Made by a program: the position numbers and the translations under genes. This document shows positions 48,051-55,989 of a DNA stretch of 64,000 nt, in pieces. Origin of the DNA: Aliikangiella coralliicola (GTDB lineage Bacteria > Pseudomonadota > Gammaproteobacteria > Enterobacterales > Kangiellaceae); the NCBI RefSeq assembly GCF_007004725.1, contig NZ_ML660174.1, positions 1 to 64,000 on the forward strand, in the 5' to 3' direction. Positions within the stretch are counted from its first letter, which is position 1. Every line of letters begins with the position of its first letter. A model generated the notes under the pieces. The model worked only from the letters and a program-made list of their open reading frames with translations. It had not been told where the DNA came from and searched no databases.

Positions 48051-49391
48051 TTATTTCAGTTTTGTAGTAATTACATTACATATATTCACAGCGGCCGTAA
48101 GCAATGCGAGCGATGTTCCTAATCCCAAAATCTCCGAATAGGTTGAGTCGATTGATTCCTGGTAAATTAATAAACAAACTACACTTGGGACGATTGATAA
48201 TGAAAAGATAAAAATAATTTTGGATAAAAAATTAGAGTATATTCCAATCCAGGGAAATTGATTTGCAATTTCGATTTTATCTTTTCCGCATAGAATTGTC
48301 AGCGTTTGCCAATGTAGCCCAAAGTAAATATTTGAGCCAACCAATAGAAATATCAAGATAACGCCAAATACAGAACCATTAAATTTTGCTCCAAAAGCTT
48401 CGAGCTGTGTATCGAAAATAGGCTTTAATTTATCCAGGTAACTTTTCAATTCACTTATAGGAATTTGGGGCATGCCGTCCACAAGGTTGTGAATTTCTTT
48501 AAACTGGTCCTTGTATGCTTTTCCAAGTTCAGGTGTAAGGCTCACTAGTTTTTTATCGAGTCTATTTTTTTCAATATGCTTTAACAGGTATGCGTGAAAA
48601 TCATTGTTGCTCTTGTAAATTTTTTTAGATTTAATAACCGGGATTAAGAATTGGTAATCAGAACCAGTAAATAAACGCCTGAACACACTGTTTTTTGGAG
48701 ATTCGATACTTATGACAGGAAAGCTATCAATGTTCAACTTTCCATCGAGATGATTCTTGGTTAATAAAACGATACTTTTTGCATAGTTATCAGATTTACT
48801 ATTGTCTGTAGTAAGCTCTGTGTATTCGGTGTTTTCTAATTTTGGCCATAAAGTCACTTTTTTTAGATCAAGCTCGACAGGGATTTCATAATAAAGCTGA
48901 TTAAAATAGAAATTAAAATTTGAGATAAATTCACTATAGCTTTCGACTTTATTAGTTGGTCGTATGTAAAAATTGAGCTTTTCATCTTTGTTATTATTAA
49001 TTATTGTATGACCCACAATATGAAAAGTATCAGTAATCTTTTTCGCTCCTTGAATACTGATTAATAGTTCAGATGGAAGTTGGGGTTCCCAAGTAAATTT
49101 ATGGCGCAAATTTGGTGACGTATATGTTTTTGTCGCGTACTTATTAAGGAATAAGTTATGATGTTTCTGAAATAACTTTCTTGATTCATCATTTAGTAAA
49201 ATTATCTTTTCTTCCTGAACCATATAATTTCTTAATACCATAAGCATTTCTGCCTGTGAATGTACTTTGTTGAATAGAGTATTCTTAGGGAGAAGCAGAA
49301 AAGCAATTGCTAAAAATGATAAGGAAACAATAGTAAAGTGAATTCTCCGTAAGTGTTCAATAAATATCTGTATTTTATCGTTATTTTCCAT
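48051..49391 (-). CDS. Membrane-anchored protein of unknown function
   Basis: 446 residues, not recognised. One membrane helix lies at about 20-35, then a large soluble part (about 40-340) rich in Lys and aromatic residues, then three helices (about 345-365, 395-415, 420-440). The layout suggests an extracytoplasmic domain held by both ends. AAGGA lies 8 bases before the ATG. It is convergent with tRNA-Pro and stands alone on the minus strand at the edge of the accessory block. No family motif was seen. Confidence 0.75.
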   Translation of the reverse strand: MENNDKIQIFIEHLRRIHFTIVSLSFLAIAFLLLPKNTLFNKVHSQAEMLMVLRNYMVQEEKIILLNDESRKLFQKHHNLFLNKYATKTYTSPNLRHKFTWEPQLPSELLISIQGAKKITDTFHIVGHTIINNNKDEKLNFYIRPTNKVESYSEFISNFNFYFNQLYYEIPVELDLKKVTLWPKLENTEYTELTTDNSKSDNYAKSIVLLTKNHLDGKLNIDSFPVISIESPKNSVFRRLFTGSDYQFLIPVIKSKKIYKSNNDFHAYLLKHIEKNRLDKKLVSLTPELGKAYKDQFKEIHNLVDGMPQIPISELKSYLDKLKPIFDTQLEAFGAKFNGSVFGVILIFLLVGSNIYFGLHWQTLTILCGKDKIEIANQFPWIGIYSNFLSKIIFIFSLSIVPSVVCLLIYQESIDSTYSEILGLGTSLALLTAAVNICNVITTKLK

Positions 49392-49477
49392 AGAAACGTC
49401 CTTGTGAGCTTTTCACTAATAGTAATATTAACATGAAAATCACTACCAAACATATCCTAACTAAAGCTGGAATAATT

Positions 49478-49570
49478 ATGAGCCAGAAATCGCTAGAAGA
49501 ACGAATTGCCATTCTAGAGACTCGGTTAGATGCCTTAGAAAAGACGAATTCCGCGCTTGTGAGGCATTGA
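49478..49570 (+). CDS. Short coiled-coil frame, possibly truncated SlyX-like
   Basis: 30 codons (MSQKSLEERIAILETRLDALEK...), with CTGGA before the ATG. The start resembles the N-terminus of SlyX (about 70 residues), a small coiled-coil protein, but the frame stops early at TGA 49568. It may be a broken slyX or a chance frame. The rest of 49392-49751 shows no other gene. Confidence 0.35.
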   Translation: MSQKSLEERIAILETRLDALEKTNSALVRH

Positions 49571-49751
49571 AAAAAAACAAATTTCAGTCACGAGGACTTA
49601 AAACTCATGCATCTGGAAGCAGTAATACGAACTCAACGAATGTTACTTGCAAAGGAACTTATCGTCTTGAAATAAGACACCAACAATCCAGACCACAATC
49701 CTAATCTCATTTGCTGTGGTTGACATAAACATCAGAAAGTAGAGGTGCAAT
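49571..49751. other. Intergenic stretch without recognised feature
   Basis: Together with 49392-49477 this forms a 360-base stretch lacking a full-length gene. An A8 run follows the short frame. No terminator, att-like repeat or RNA gene is visible. Confidence 0.3.
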
Positions 49752-50030
49752 ATGCCAATCAGACAAATGACCAAGCAGCAGATATTAATCGCGGAAAACA
49801 TGCTAACCGAGGGCTACAGCAAATCTTTCATTGCTCGTGAGATGAATGTGATGCGGGTGACACTTAGGAAGATCTTGAAAGAATACCGAGAGTTCGGAGA
49901 TGAAGCTCTGGATTTAACATCAAAGCGTTACCCAATCTCAAACAGAGTTTCTCGTATACACAATTCAAAACCAATTCGAAAGGAGTTTGAGGAAAATGCG
50001 GACAACTGGAAACACGTTTTGTACAGGTGA
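49752..50030 (+). CDS. Small helix-turn-helix protein
   Basis: 92 residues. The N-terminal half (TKQQILIAENMLTEGYSKSFIAREMNVMRVTLRKILKEY) forms a resolvase/transposase-type helix-turn-helix like those of Hin-like recombinases or IS accessory proteins. The C-terminal half is basic and unrecognised. AGAGGTG lies 5-6 bases before the ATG. There is no catalytic domain, so it is either a small DNA-binding regulator of the accessory block or a leftover of a mobile element. Confidence 0.65.
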   Translation: MPIRQMTKQQILIAENMLTEGYSKSFIAREMNVMRVTLRKILKEYREFGDEALDLTSKRYPISNRVSRIHNSKPIRKEFEENADNWKHVLYR

Positions 50031-50204
50031 ATTGTGTTTATTAATTAGATTAGAAGTACATTAAAAATCTGTTAGTTTTAGTTATTAAATGCTACTATTT
50101 TATTGGTTGAACTGAATAAGTTGTGGTGGGATTTTTCTCAAATCTTATTTAGTATTCAATCTGTAGCGCTGTTTATTCGAATAATAAAGATAGGGATAGT
50201 CAAG

Positions 50205-50417
50205 ATGGACCGCTGTAAAATCAAAGCTCTAATAGTCATATTCCTCACTCTGCAAGTGGCTTCAATCTCGGCTAAGGAAACTCAAGATGAAGCTAAGGCC
50301 CTGACTAATCGAGAACAAATTAGCAATGATCCTTCAGTGCTAGATTATCAAATACCTCTTGCTAGCATAAACCTAGCACACACACAGAAATATTGGAGTT
50401 GGGAAGTAAAGGAGTAA
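50205..50417 (+). CDS. Signal-peptide-bearing short frame, perhaps 5' part of the next gene
   Basis: 70 residues from ATG 50205 with TAGGGATAG upstream. MDRCKIKALIVIFLTLQVASISA looks like a signal peptide, then 47 polar residues. The frame stops at 50417, while the next gene opens at 50393 in the -1 frame without a Shine-Dalgarno sequence or ATG. The two may be one exported membrane protein split by a frameshift, or two coupled genes. The open frame also extends upstream to 50103, but that extension is unlikely to be translated. Confidence 0.55.
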   Translation: MDRCKIKALIVIFLTLQVASISAKETQDEAKALTNREQISNDPSVLDYQIPLASINLAHTQKYWSWEVKE

Positions 50418-51466
50418 TTCAACTTTCAATTCCTCGTGATAAAAATAACCCTCGGAAATTACACGCTGCAATAAGTTCTGTAAATTTGAAGTTTCGGGAT
50501 ATATCAAGTTCCACAAAATTCGATGAAGACTATTATAATTGGGCTTGGAGTGTGGAGTCTGACAATGCTGGGCTGCATTTCTTTCTGATAACCATTGATG
50601 GTCTATTGCTATTTGATGGTGAGGAGACTCCGTTGGGACTTGCTACACTTAATAGAGCTATTTTGGTTCAGGGAAATTTTTTGGGACTGGCGTCTAATTT
50701 TCTTAATAGAAATTTCTCGTGGTTTTTTTCAGGTCTAATCATTTCAATTTTTATGGCAGCTTTGGTTGTTTCGAGAATCTCATTCGGTACATTGGTAAAG
50801 AAACAAGAGAAAAAAATTAGTGCTGTCATCGAAAAGGAGACTAATGAGAGTTTAGAAGAGACTCCCCAAAATTTGAAAAGTGCAATTGAAAATGAATTGA
50901 ACTTACTTTTAGAAAAAGAAAAGCTAAGTATGCTTTCTACAAAACAAAAATCGAACACTTTATTCATAATAAGTACTTTATTTATGGTGCTAAGTGTTTT
51001 TTCACCTATATTGTCATTTTCAATATATGTATCTTTGGAACCGATAACTGACAGCATGATTTCTGCGTTGGAGAGAATCAAAAGTATCGGTCCCAGTGTA
51101 AGCTTTGACTCTGTTTCCTCGACGCGAGACTGGCGAATAATAGCAGGGGGAGTTTCTCTAGGTTTGTTATTTCTAGCTGCTGCTCGCGGTCTTGTGAGGC
51201 AGGAGTCGTATATGCGAAGAATGTATCTTATATTTGCTTCTAAGATAGCTGAACTAGAAAGCTTGTTGGCTGTTGTTAGGATTTCCAATAAATTTTGCAA
51301 CTCTAGAAATATTAATAAAGACGAGGAACTAACGTCGCTCATTTTATCGAAATTAATAGCACCCAGGAACCTTAACTGTTTCGACTATCAGCCGGACGAA
51401 TTGAAAGAAGAACTAATGGAGAGTAATCTTTACGAAAAATTAAAGAAACTCACTAACATTAAGTGA
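50393..51466 (+). CDS. Membrane protein of unknown function, next to AlbA-like gene
   Basis: 357 residues, not recognised. The first 100 residues look like a periplasmic beta-rich domain (DEDYYNWAWSVESDNAGLHFFLITIDGLLLFDG). One helix follows at about 105-130, a Lys/Glu-rich probable coiled coil (about 135-185), a second helix (about 190-215), a loop, a third helix (about 250-265), and a helical cytoplasmic tail. The frame can only begin at TTG 50393, which has no Shine-Dalgarno sequence, and it lacks its own signal peptide; the preceding frame supplies one. It is followed after 49 bases by the AlbA-like gene. Confidence 0.7.
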   Translation: MELGSKGVIQLSIPRDKNNPRKLHAAISSVNLKFRDISSSTKFDEDYYNWAWSVESDNAGLHFFLITIDGLLLFDGEETPLGLATLNRAILVQGNFLGLASNFLNRNFSWFFSGLIISIFMAALVVSRISFGTLVKKQEKKISAVIEKETNESLEETPQNLKSAIENELNLLLEKEKLSMLSTKQKSNTLFIISTLFMVLSVFSPILSFSIYVSLEPITDSMISALERIKSIGPSVSFDSVSSTRDWRIIAGGVSLGLLFLAAARGLVRQESYMRRMYLIFASKIAELESLLAVVRISNKFCNSRNINKDEELTSLILSKLIAPRNLNCFDYQPDELKEELMESNLYEKLKKLTNIK

Positions 51467-51515
51467 TCATATTTCCGAGTCAGTAAAAATTAACAAAAAT
51501 AAGCAAGGGGTGTTT

Positions 51516-52757
51516 ATGTTTTCTAAACCGGTATCATCTATCACAACTGAGGATTTGCAAAATTTGCTCGAAGAAAGAGCTGTAGAAAATGTCAGGTTGG
51601 AGTTTAAACAAGAAGCTCCTTCCAAAAATGAGATGCTGAAAAAACTTAGTTCGTTTGCAAACACGTTTGGTGGTTATTTGATAGTCGGGGTTGCCGAAGA
51701 ATCGGATGGAACTATTTCTAGTATTCCTGGTATCGATCCTCGAAGTGATTATAAACAGACAATAAACTCTTGGTGTTTTGGAGGAGTTTCAGCCCCGTTG
51801 AATGTTGAAGTCTCAGAGCCTATTCCATCTCCAGAGGATCCTGATAAAGCCTGTTATGTTATCTACGTTGCCGAAAGTGACTTAGCACCTCACTTTATTA
51901 ATGGCAGAAAAGGATGTTATGTCCGAACTGACGAACAAAGCCAACTATTTAAAGCAAAACTGGCTACACAAGATGAATTTTTGTCGATGTTAGAAAGAAG
52001 AAAAGTAATTCATAGTCGTAAAAAATCCATTGTTGATAGAGCTAGAACTCGATTTAACACATATGTTGACTCGAAATATTCAGATTTGGGCACAAGAAAT
52101 AGGGGGATTGGCGCACGACTAAGTATGGCTATCGTACCGCGATTTCCGTCGAAGCCTGTCGTTTCGCAATTAGAAGCACTAGATACGATTAAGAATAGAC
52201 AGATTAGTTGGAGACAGGTGAATTTTCCGAGAAGACAACAAGGACACTTAACACAAAATGATAGTGCGTTAGTGTTGTTCCCTGCTTCGGTTTTTTCAAT
52301 TATGGAGTTTAATATTTGGGGACTCATGTTTTACGCAATGGAAATTCAAGAGGAGTATGATGAATATTCTGGCATTCATCTTTACCAATTTTTGGGTAAC
52401 ATATGTGTTTTTTTAAGGCATGCAAAAATGTTAATGGCAAGTCATGATATAAACTTGGATATGAGTATTGAGTTAGATTTTGAAGGGATTAGAGGGGTAC
52501 CCTGGATTTATGCTCGAACCAACAATCCTGTTGAAGGGCCTTCGTCATTATTAGATGATAGATTCGGGATAAAACTTGATGTTACTGCAGCAGATATCAA
52601 AAATCGTTCAGATGGAGTAGCAATGGAATTGCTGGATAATATTTTATTTTCTATGAATTGGCCAGAATTGGTTGGAGATCGAGAACAATTGAGAGAATTG
52701 TTGCAACAGGCATACAGATTTAATTTTTGGGATATTCCCAGTGAATTTTCTGAATAA
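51516..52757 (+). CDS. Schlafen/AlbA_2-domain putative DNA-binding protein
   Basis: 413 residues from ATG 51516, preceded by AAGGGG 5 bases upstream; a GTG at 51510 is less likely. Residues of about 20-140 match the AlbA_2 (Schlafen-AlbA) pattern: NVRLEFKQEAPSKNEMLKKLSSFANTFGGYLIVGV, a central acidic stretch, then FINGRKGCYVRTDEQS. This domain occurs in transcription regulators, in prokaryotic Schlafen-like nucleases and in defence systems. The remaining 270 residues are unrecognised. With the membrane protein upstream it may form a two-gene signalling or defence unit. That reading is inference from gene pairing. Confidence 0.85.
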   Translation: MFSKPVSSITTEDLQNLLEERAVENVRLEFKQEAPSKNEMLKKLSSFANTFGGYLIVGVAEESDGTISSIPGIDPRSDYKQTINSWCFGGVSAPLNVEVSEPIPSPEDPDKACYVIYVAESDLAPHFINGRKGCYVRTDEQSQLFKAKLATQDEFLSMLERRKVIHSRKKSIVDRARTRFNTYVDSKYSDLGTRNRGIGARLSMAIVPRFPSKPVVSQLEALDTIKNRQISWRQVNFPRRQQGHLTQNDSALVLFPASVFSIMEFNIWGLMFYAMEIQEEYDEYSGIHLYQFLGNICVFLRHAKMLMASHDINLDMSIELDFEGIRGVPWIYARTNNPVEGPSSLLDDRFGIKLDVTAADIKNRSDGVAMELLDNILFSMNWPELVGDREQLRELLQQAYRFNFWDIPSEFSE

Positions 52758-52863
52758 CTCTTAATTAGTTTTTAGTATTGTTACTATTACATAAAGTAGC
52801 CTCATAGGAAGAGTAAGGAGCGCTGTTTAATAACTAACATTTTTATATTAGAACAGGTGAAAT

Positions 52864-53352
52864 ATGGATTATGACTCACTAAATAAAAAGCTGTTAGATG
52901 CTGCTGAAAAGCTAGCATTAATTCAACCTCGGAATGCTGAAGAGCAAGCAATTTATGGATTTTTAGTCGGTGCATCATACGGATTAAGAGAAACTATAAA
53001 CTTTGGATATATTGATGGCACAGGGGACAAGCTACCATCAGATTATTCAGAACAACTCCAAAAGCTAGCATCAGCATTAGCAGCAAGTGGTGACCTTGAT
53101 AATGATAAATGGCTTGCTGGATTTTATTTTAACACAGCGTTGCAACGGCTCTCTCCAGCGTGTGAGCGTTTAGGGAAATATATCGGAAAGAGACAGGACC
53201 TTATTCCAAATACTCGAAAAGAAGTGAATAAACTAAAGCATGAGGTTTCTGGTGTATTATCTGGTCGTAAGGTGACGATTGATGAAGCCCTTAATTCATT
53301 AACTTTGTTGGTTGTTGCTGCAGAAGTAATTCTTAAATCTGAGCAAAGCTAA
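52864..53352 (+). CDS. Small helical protein of unknown function
   Basis: 162 residues, not recognised. Soluble, almost all helical, with no cysteines except one in SPACERLG. ACAGGTG precedes the ATG. It lies about 100 bases after the AlbA-like gene in the same direction and could belong to the same unit, but no motif links them. Confidence 0.7.
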   Translation: MDYDSLNKKLLDAAEKLALIQPRNAEEQAIYGFLVGASYGLRETINFGYIDGTGDKLPSDYSEQLQKLASALAASGDLDNDKWLAGFYFNTALQRLSPACERLGKYIGKRQDLIPNTRKEVNKLKHEVSGVLSGRKVTIDEALNSLTLLVVAAEVILKSEQS

Positions 53353-53517
53353 TTTGCAGATATAAGAACTGGGAAATTCAAGTGTTTATAGGAAGGGTAA
53401 TCAACAGTTGAATATGGAGTATTGGATTTATCAACAAAATAAGATAATCTCTGTTCACAAACTGAAATGTCACATTATTTCATATTTGAAACTACAGTTA
53501 ACAAGGCCTGTCGCACA

Positions 53518-54018
53518 ATGAGTCTTAAAGTTTATCAAGATACAATTTTAAAACGAGTAACCGAATGTGACTTAGAGCATCTAAATAGCTTTTGCGCGGA
53601 CGTTGTAGGACGAATATTGGATTTTGTTGACGATACTGCTAAAGACCATTTAAATGATAAAGAGCGAGTGCGGATTGACTCGCTTATTCAACAAGTAAAA
53701 TCAAACTCCATAAATTGGTTAGAGACCGGAAATTTGCTGGACGAGCTTACACAAATTGCTGAAGAAGATGATGAGCATGCTATAGAAATGGAAATGGAGT
53801 TTGTTGAGTTTCTTTGTGTCATGGACAATTGGCGTATTCTGTTGGAAACCGGTAATAAAGAAGCCGCTAAAGCGGTCTCGGAAAATTTAATGAATATTCT
53901 CGATTATAGATATGTTGAGTCAACATCTCTGGAAGAGTGGTTATCCGTTGATGAAGTGTATGATGAGTTTGAGAAACAGAAAAAGTTTTTGAGTGCGTTT
54001 AGTCAGTCAGTTCTATGA
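53518..54018 (+). CDS. Acidic helical protein of unknown function
   Basis: 166 residues from ATG 53518 with AAGG upstream. An in-frame ATG at 53467 would add 17 residues but has no Shine-Dalgarno sequence. The protein is very acidic (for example AEEDDEHAIEMEMEF), soluble and helical. Acidic small proteins of this sort in accessory regions are sometimes immunity proteins or antitoxins, but nothing in the sequence proves that. No toxin gene is seen next to it. Confidence 0.65.
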   Translation: MSLKVYQDTILKRVTECDLEHLNSFCADVVGRILDFVDDTAKDHLNDKERVRIDSLIQQVKSNSINWLETGNLLDELTQIAEEDDEHAIEMEMEFVEFLCVMDNWRILLETGNKEAAKAVSENLMNILDYRYVESTSLEEWLSVDEVYDEFEKQKKFLSAFSQSVL

Positions 54019-54228
54019 CAAATTAGATTAGTTTGTGGCATCTGAATTCGAGTCACGATTTGTGCCAAACTAATATCCTGCCAAATTTTGATTCGGTCTG
54101 GTATGAAAAATGGGGACCCGTCAGAGTATCTATTGAAGTATATTAAGCCAGTCCTGACGGCTATGAAAAAATTGGCGTTTAAACAAAAATCTATTCTTTA
54201 TGGATGAAATTTAACAAAAATTATGTAA

Positions 54229-54240
54229 TATAATGCCATA
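54229..54240 (+). promoter_or_regulatory. -10 element abutting a start codon (possible leaderless mRNA)
   Basis: A perfect TATAAT (54229-54234) lies only 5 bases before ATG 54240, so transcription from it would begin at or next to the A of the start codon. There is no Shine-Dalgarno sequence. The -35 region is poor (TTTAAC further upstream does not have standard spacing). Confidence 0.4.
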
Positions 54241-55073
54241 TGAAACGAATAGATTATTCAAAGTACTCTTTGTCTGAACTTTATAGCGTGAAGTCAGATA
54301 TTGATGCTAGCAGAAACCCTGAAAACTTCATTGCGTTAGAAAAGGAACTCAGTAAAAGGGAAAGTCATTTCACCAGCAATGTAGCTCCCCAAGAAACAAA
54401 AGAGTTCGATGATTTTTCTGATGATCCAATTGCCAAAGTAACCAGTTGGTCAGCAACTGACTTCAATTCTTCATCAAGTTTTTGTACTCACCATCTGGTT
54501 GATATTAATGAAAATAGACTAGAGTTCTTCAGCTCAGACAAATCGATTGGCTTCTTGTTAGTCTTTATGCTGTCAGGTGTCGTCGCTGTATTGTTTGGTT
54601 ATCTAATGCAAAGAAGCGGATACGAACTGTTAGCGATTATGCCATTTTCAATTGGGGGATTATTTATTCTAGCTTCGGTGGCTGGTTTGTATTTCGGTAG
54701 TACACCAATAGTATTTGACAAGGAGTTGGGCTTATTCTGGTGTGGAAGAAAAAAAACAGTTGTTTCGGAAAACTATGTTCCCAGTGATTTCCTAGTCAGG
54801 TTAAGTGATATATACGCGCTGCAGTTGTTAGACAAACTTGTCCGTGAAGACGATGGTGATTATTTATTCTACGAGTTAAACTTTGTTCTAAAGACTGGAA
54901 GTAGAATTCATGTGATGTCCCATGGCGATGAAAAAGAACTAACAACAGACGCGAAAAAGTTATCATTGTTTTTAGAGGTTCCTATTTGGAATGGTATCGA
55001 CAAAAAGCCTCGAAGTGAATTGGGTACGTTAGCAGTTTCGTTATTAACTGAAAACACCAGGCAACGGATTTGA
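54240..55073 (+). CDS. Two-helix membrane protein of unknown function
   Basis: 277 residues, not recognised. It has a hydrophilic N-terminus of about 100 residues, two membrane helices at about 103-125 and 130-155, and a soluble C-terminal half of about 120 residues with both ends likely cytoplasmic. The gene may be read from a leaderless mRNA. It seems monocistronic. A weak CGAAGC/GCTTCG hairpin (55192-55207) followed by T-rich sequence may end it. Confidence 0.72.
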   Translation: MKRIDYSKYSLSELYSVKSDIDASRNPENFIALEKELSKRESHFTSNVAPQETKEFDDFSDDPIAKVTSWSATDFNSSSSFCTHHLVDINENRLEFFSSDKSIGFLLVFMLSGVVAVLFGYLMQRSGYELLAIMPFSIGGLFILASVAGLYFGSTPIVFDKELGLFWCGRKKTVVSENYVPSDFLVRLSDIYALQLLDKLVREDDGDYLFYELNFVLKTGSRIHVMSHGDEKELTTDAKKLSLFLEVPIWNGIDKKPRSELGTLAVSLLTENTRQRI

Positions 55074-55355
55074 ACATTGGGCTTTATGAAGTTCAGAAGA
55101 TATTATTTTCGAAAATGTATTTCCGACACCGCAGCAATCAAAATGGTCGAAAGAGTAAAATTTAATTATTCTTTCTATTTTTAGACCTAATCGAAGCGTT
55201 TGCTTCGTTTATTCTCTTTCGTTACTTTCAACTAATTCCTTCTCGTAAATAACCCGCAATATCGAAATGGGAAGGGGAGTAATATCGTTTTATTTAGTTT
55301 ATAATAGCGCGTTGAGTTATATCTTCTGTTTACTAATACACTAAGGAATTTCAAT

Positions 55356-55703
55356 ATGAAAAGCATGAGTATCGCTTTAATTATGTTTGTTTGCTTTTTC
55401 TCATTCAGTGGCAAAGTTGGCGCTGCTTCTGATTGGACGGGGGAAGTCACTGTAAAAAGCATTTACACACTGAATGAAACTCGGGCATTAATAGAATTAT
55501 CCTCATTTAATAATCCAGGGAATTGCAAAGTTAATTCATCTGGACACATAATTCTTGACCCATCAACCCACAAAACCTGGTTTTCGATGTTTCTCACTGC
55601 TTACGCCGCGAAAAAGCCGCTTAATGTTTATGTCGCCGAAGCTTGTACCGAAGTTTGGCCGGGAACATCATATGGAAATATCGGGCACGTTAGATTGCTA
55701 TAA
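55356..55703 (+). CDS. Small secreted protein of unknown function
   Basis: 115 residues. The signal peptide MKSMSIALIMFVCFFSFSGKVGA is followed by a mature domain of about 92 residues with two cysteines (GNCKV and EACTE) that may form a disulfide. TAAGGAA precedes the ATG. A TATAAT at 55300-55305 may be its -10 element. No enzymatic motif is visible; the beta-rich, compact look is typical of small periplasmic or secreted proteins. Confidence 0.72.
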   Translation: MKSMSIALIMFVCFFSFSGKVGAASDWTGEVTVKSIYTLNETRALIELSSFNNPGNCKVNSSGHIILDPSTHKTWFSMFLTAYAAKKPLNVYVAEACTEVWPGTSYGNIGHVRLL

Positions 55704-55720
55704 CGTTCATATTGGCAAAA

Positions 55721-55743
55721 ATGCCCTGTAGATCGCAGGGCAT
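55721..55743. terminator. Hairpin after the small secreted protein gene
   Basis: ATGCCCTG (55721-55728) pairs with CAGGGCAT (55736-55743) around a 7-base loop. The A-run before it reads as T-run on the minus strand, so it is a better terminator in that direction. On the plus strand it lacks a T-tract. Confidence 0.45.
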
Positions 55744-55989
55744 CCTCGCCAGTTTGAAGCCTGTGTTTACAAAATTCCTTCCTGATATCTTTCATCAAGC
55801 CACAAAGAAAAAATCACCTGTGAGACTGTCTTGTTAAAGTGCTTCAGGTAATCAGCGATTAGCGCAGTAATAGAGGCCTCACACATCACTAAGGTCTTTA
55901 TTAGCCTCAAATTCTCCACGTAGTCGCTCGAAATTTTTCTCCAACCGTTATAAACTGTGCCTTTTTGCACACAAAAGCAGGATCAAGAT

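Noticed and set aside
49752-50030. Small helix-turn-helix gene as a complete transposase or invertase
   Set aside because: Only the DNA-binding part is present. There is no catalytic serine-recombinase or DDE domain and no flanking inverted repeats.
47818-55703. Prophage or integrative element inserted at tRNA-Pro with att repeats
   Set aside because: No integrase, no phage structural genes and no second copy of the tRNA 3' end were seen within the window.
55767-55970. 67-codon minus-strand frame upstream of abgT
   Set aside because: Its translation looks somewhat protein-like, but it has no good start context, overlaps the abgT start region and matches no family I know. A regulator fragment is possible but not supported.
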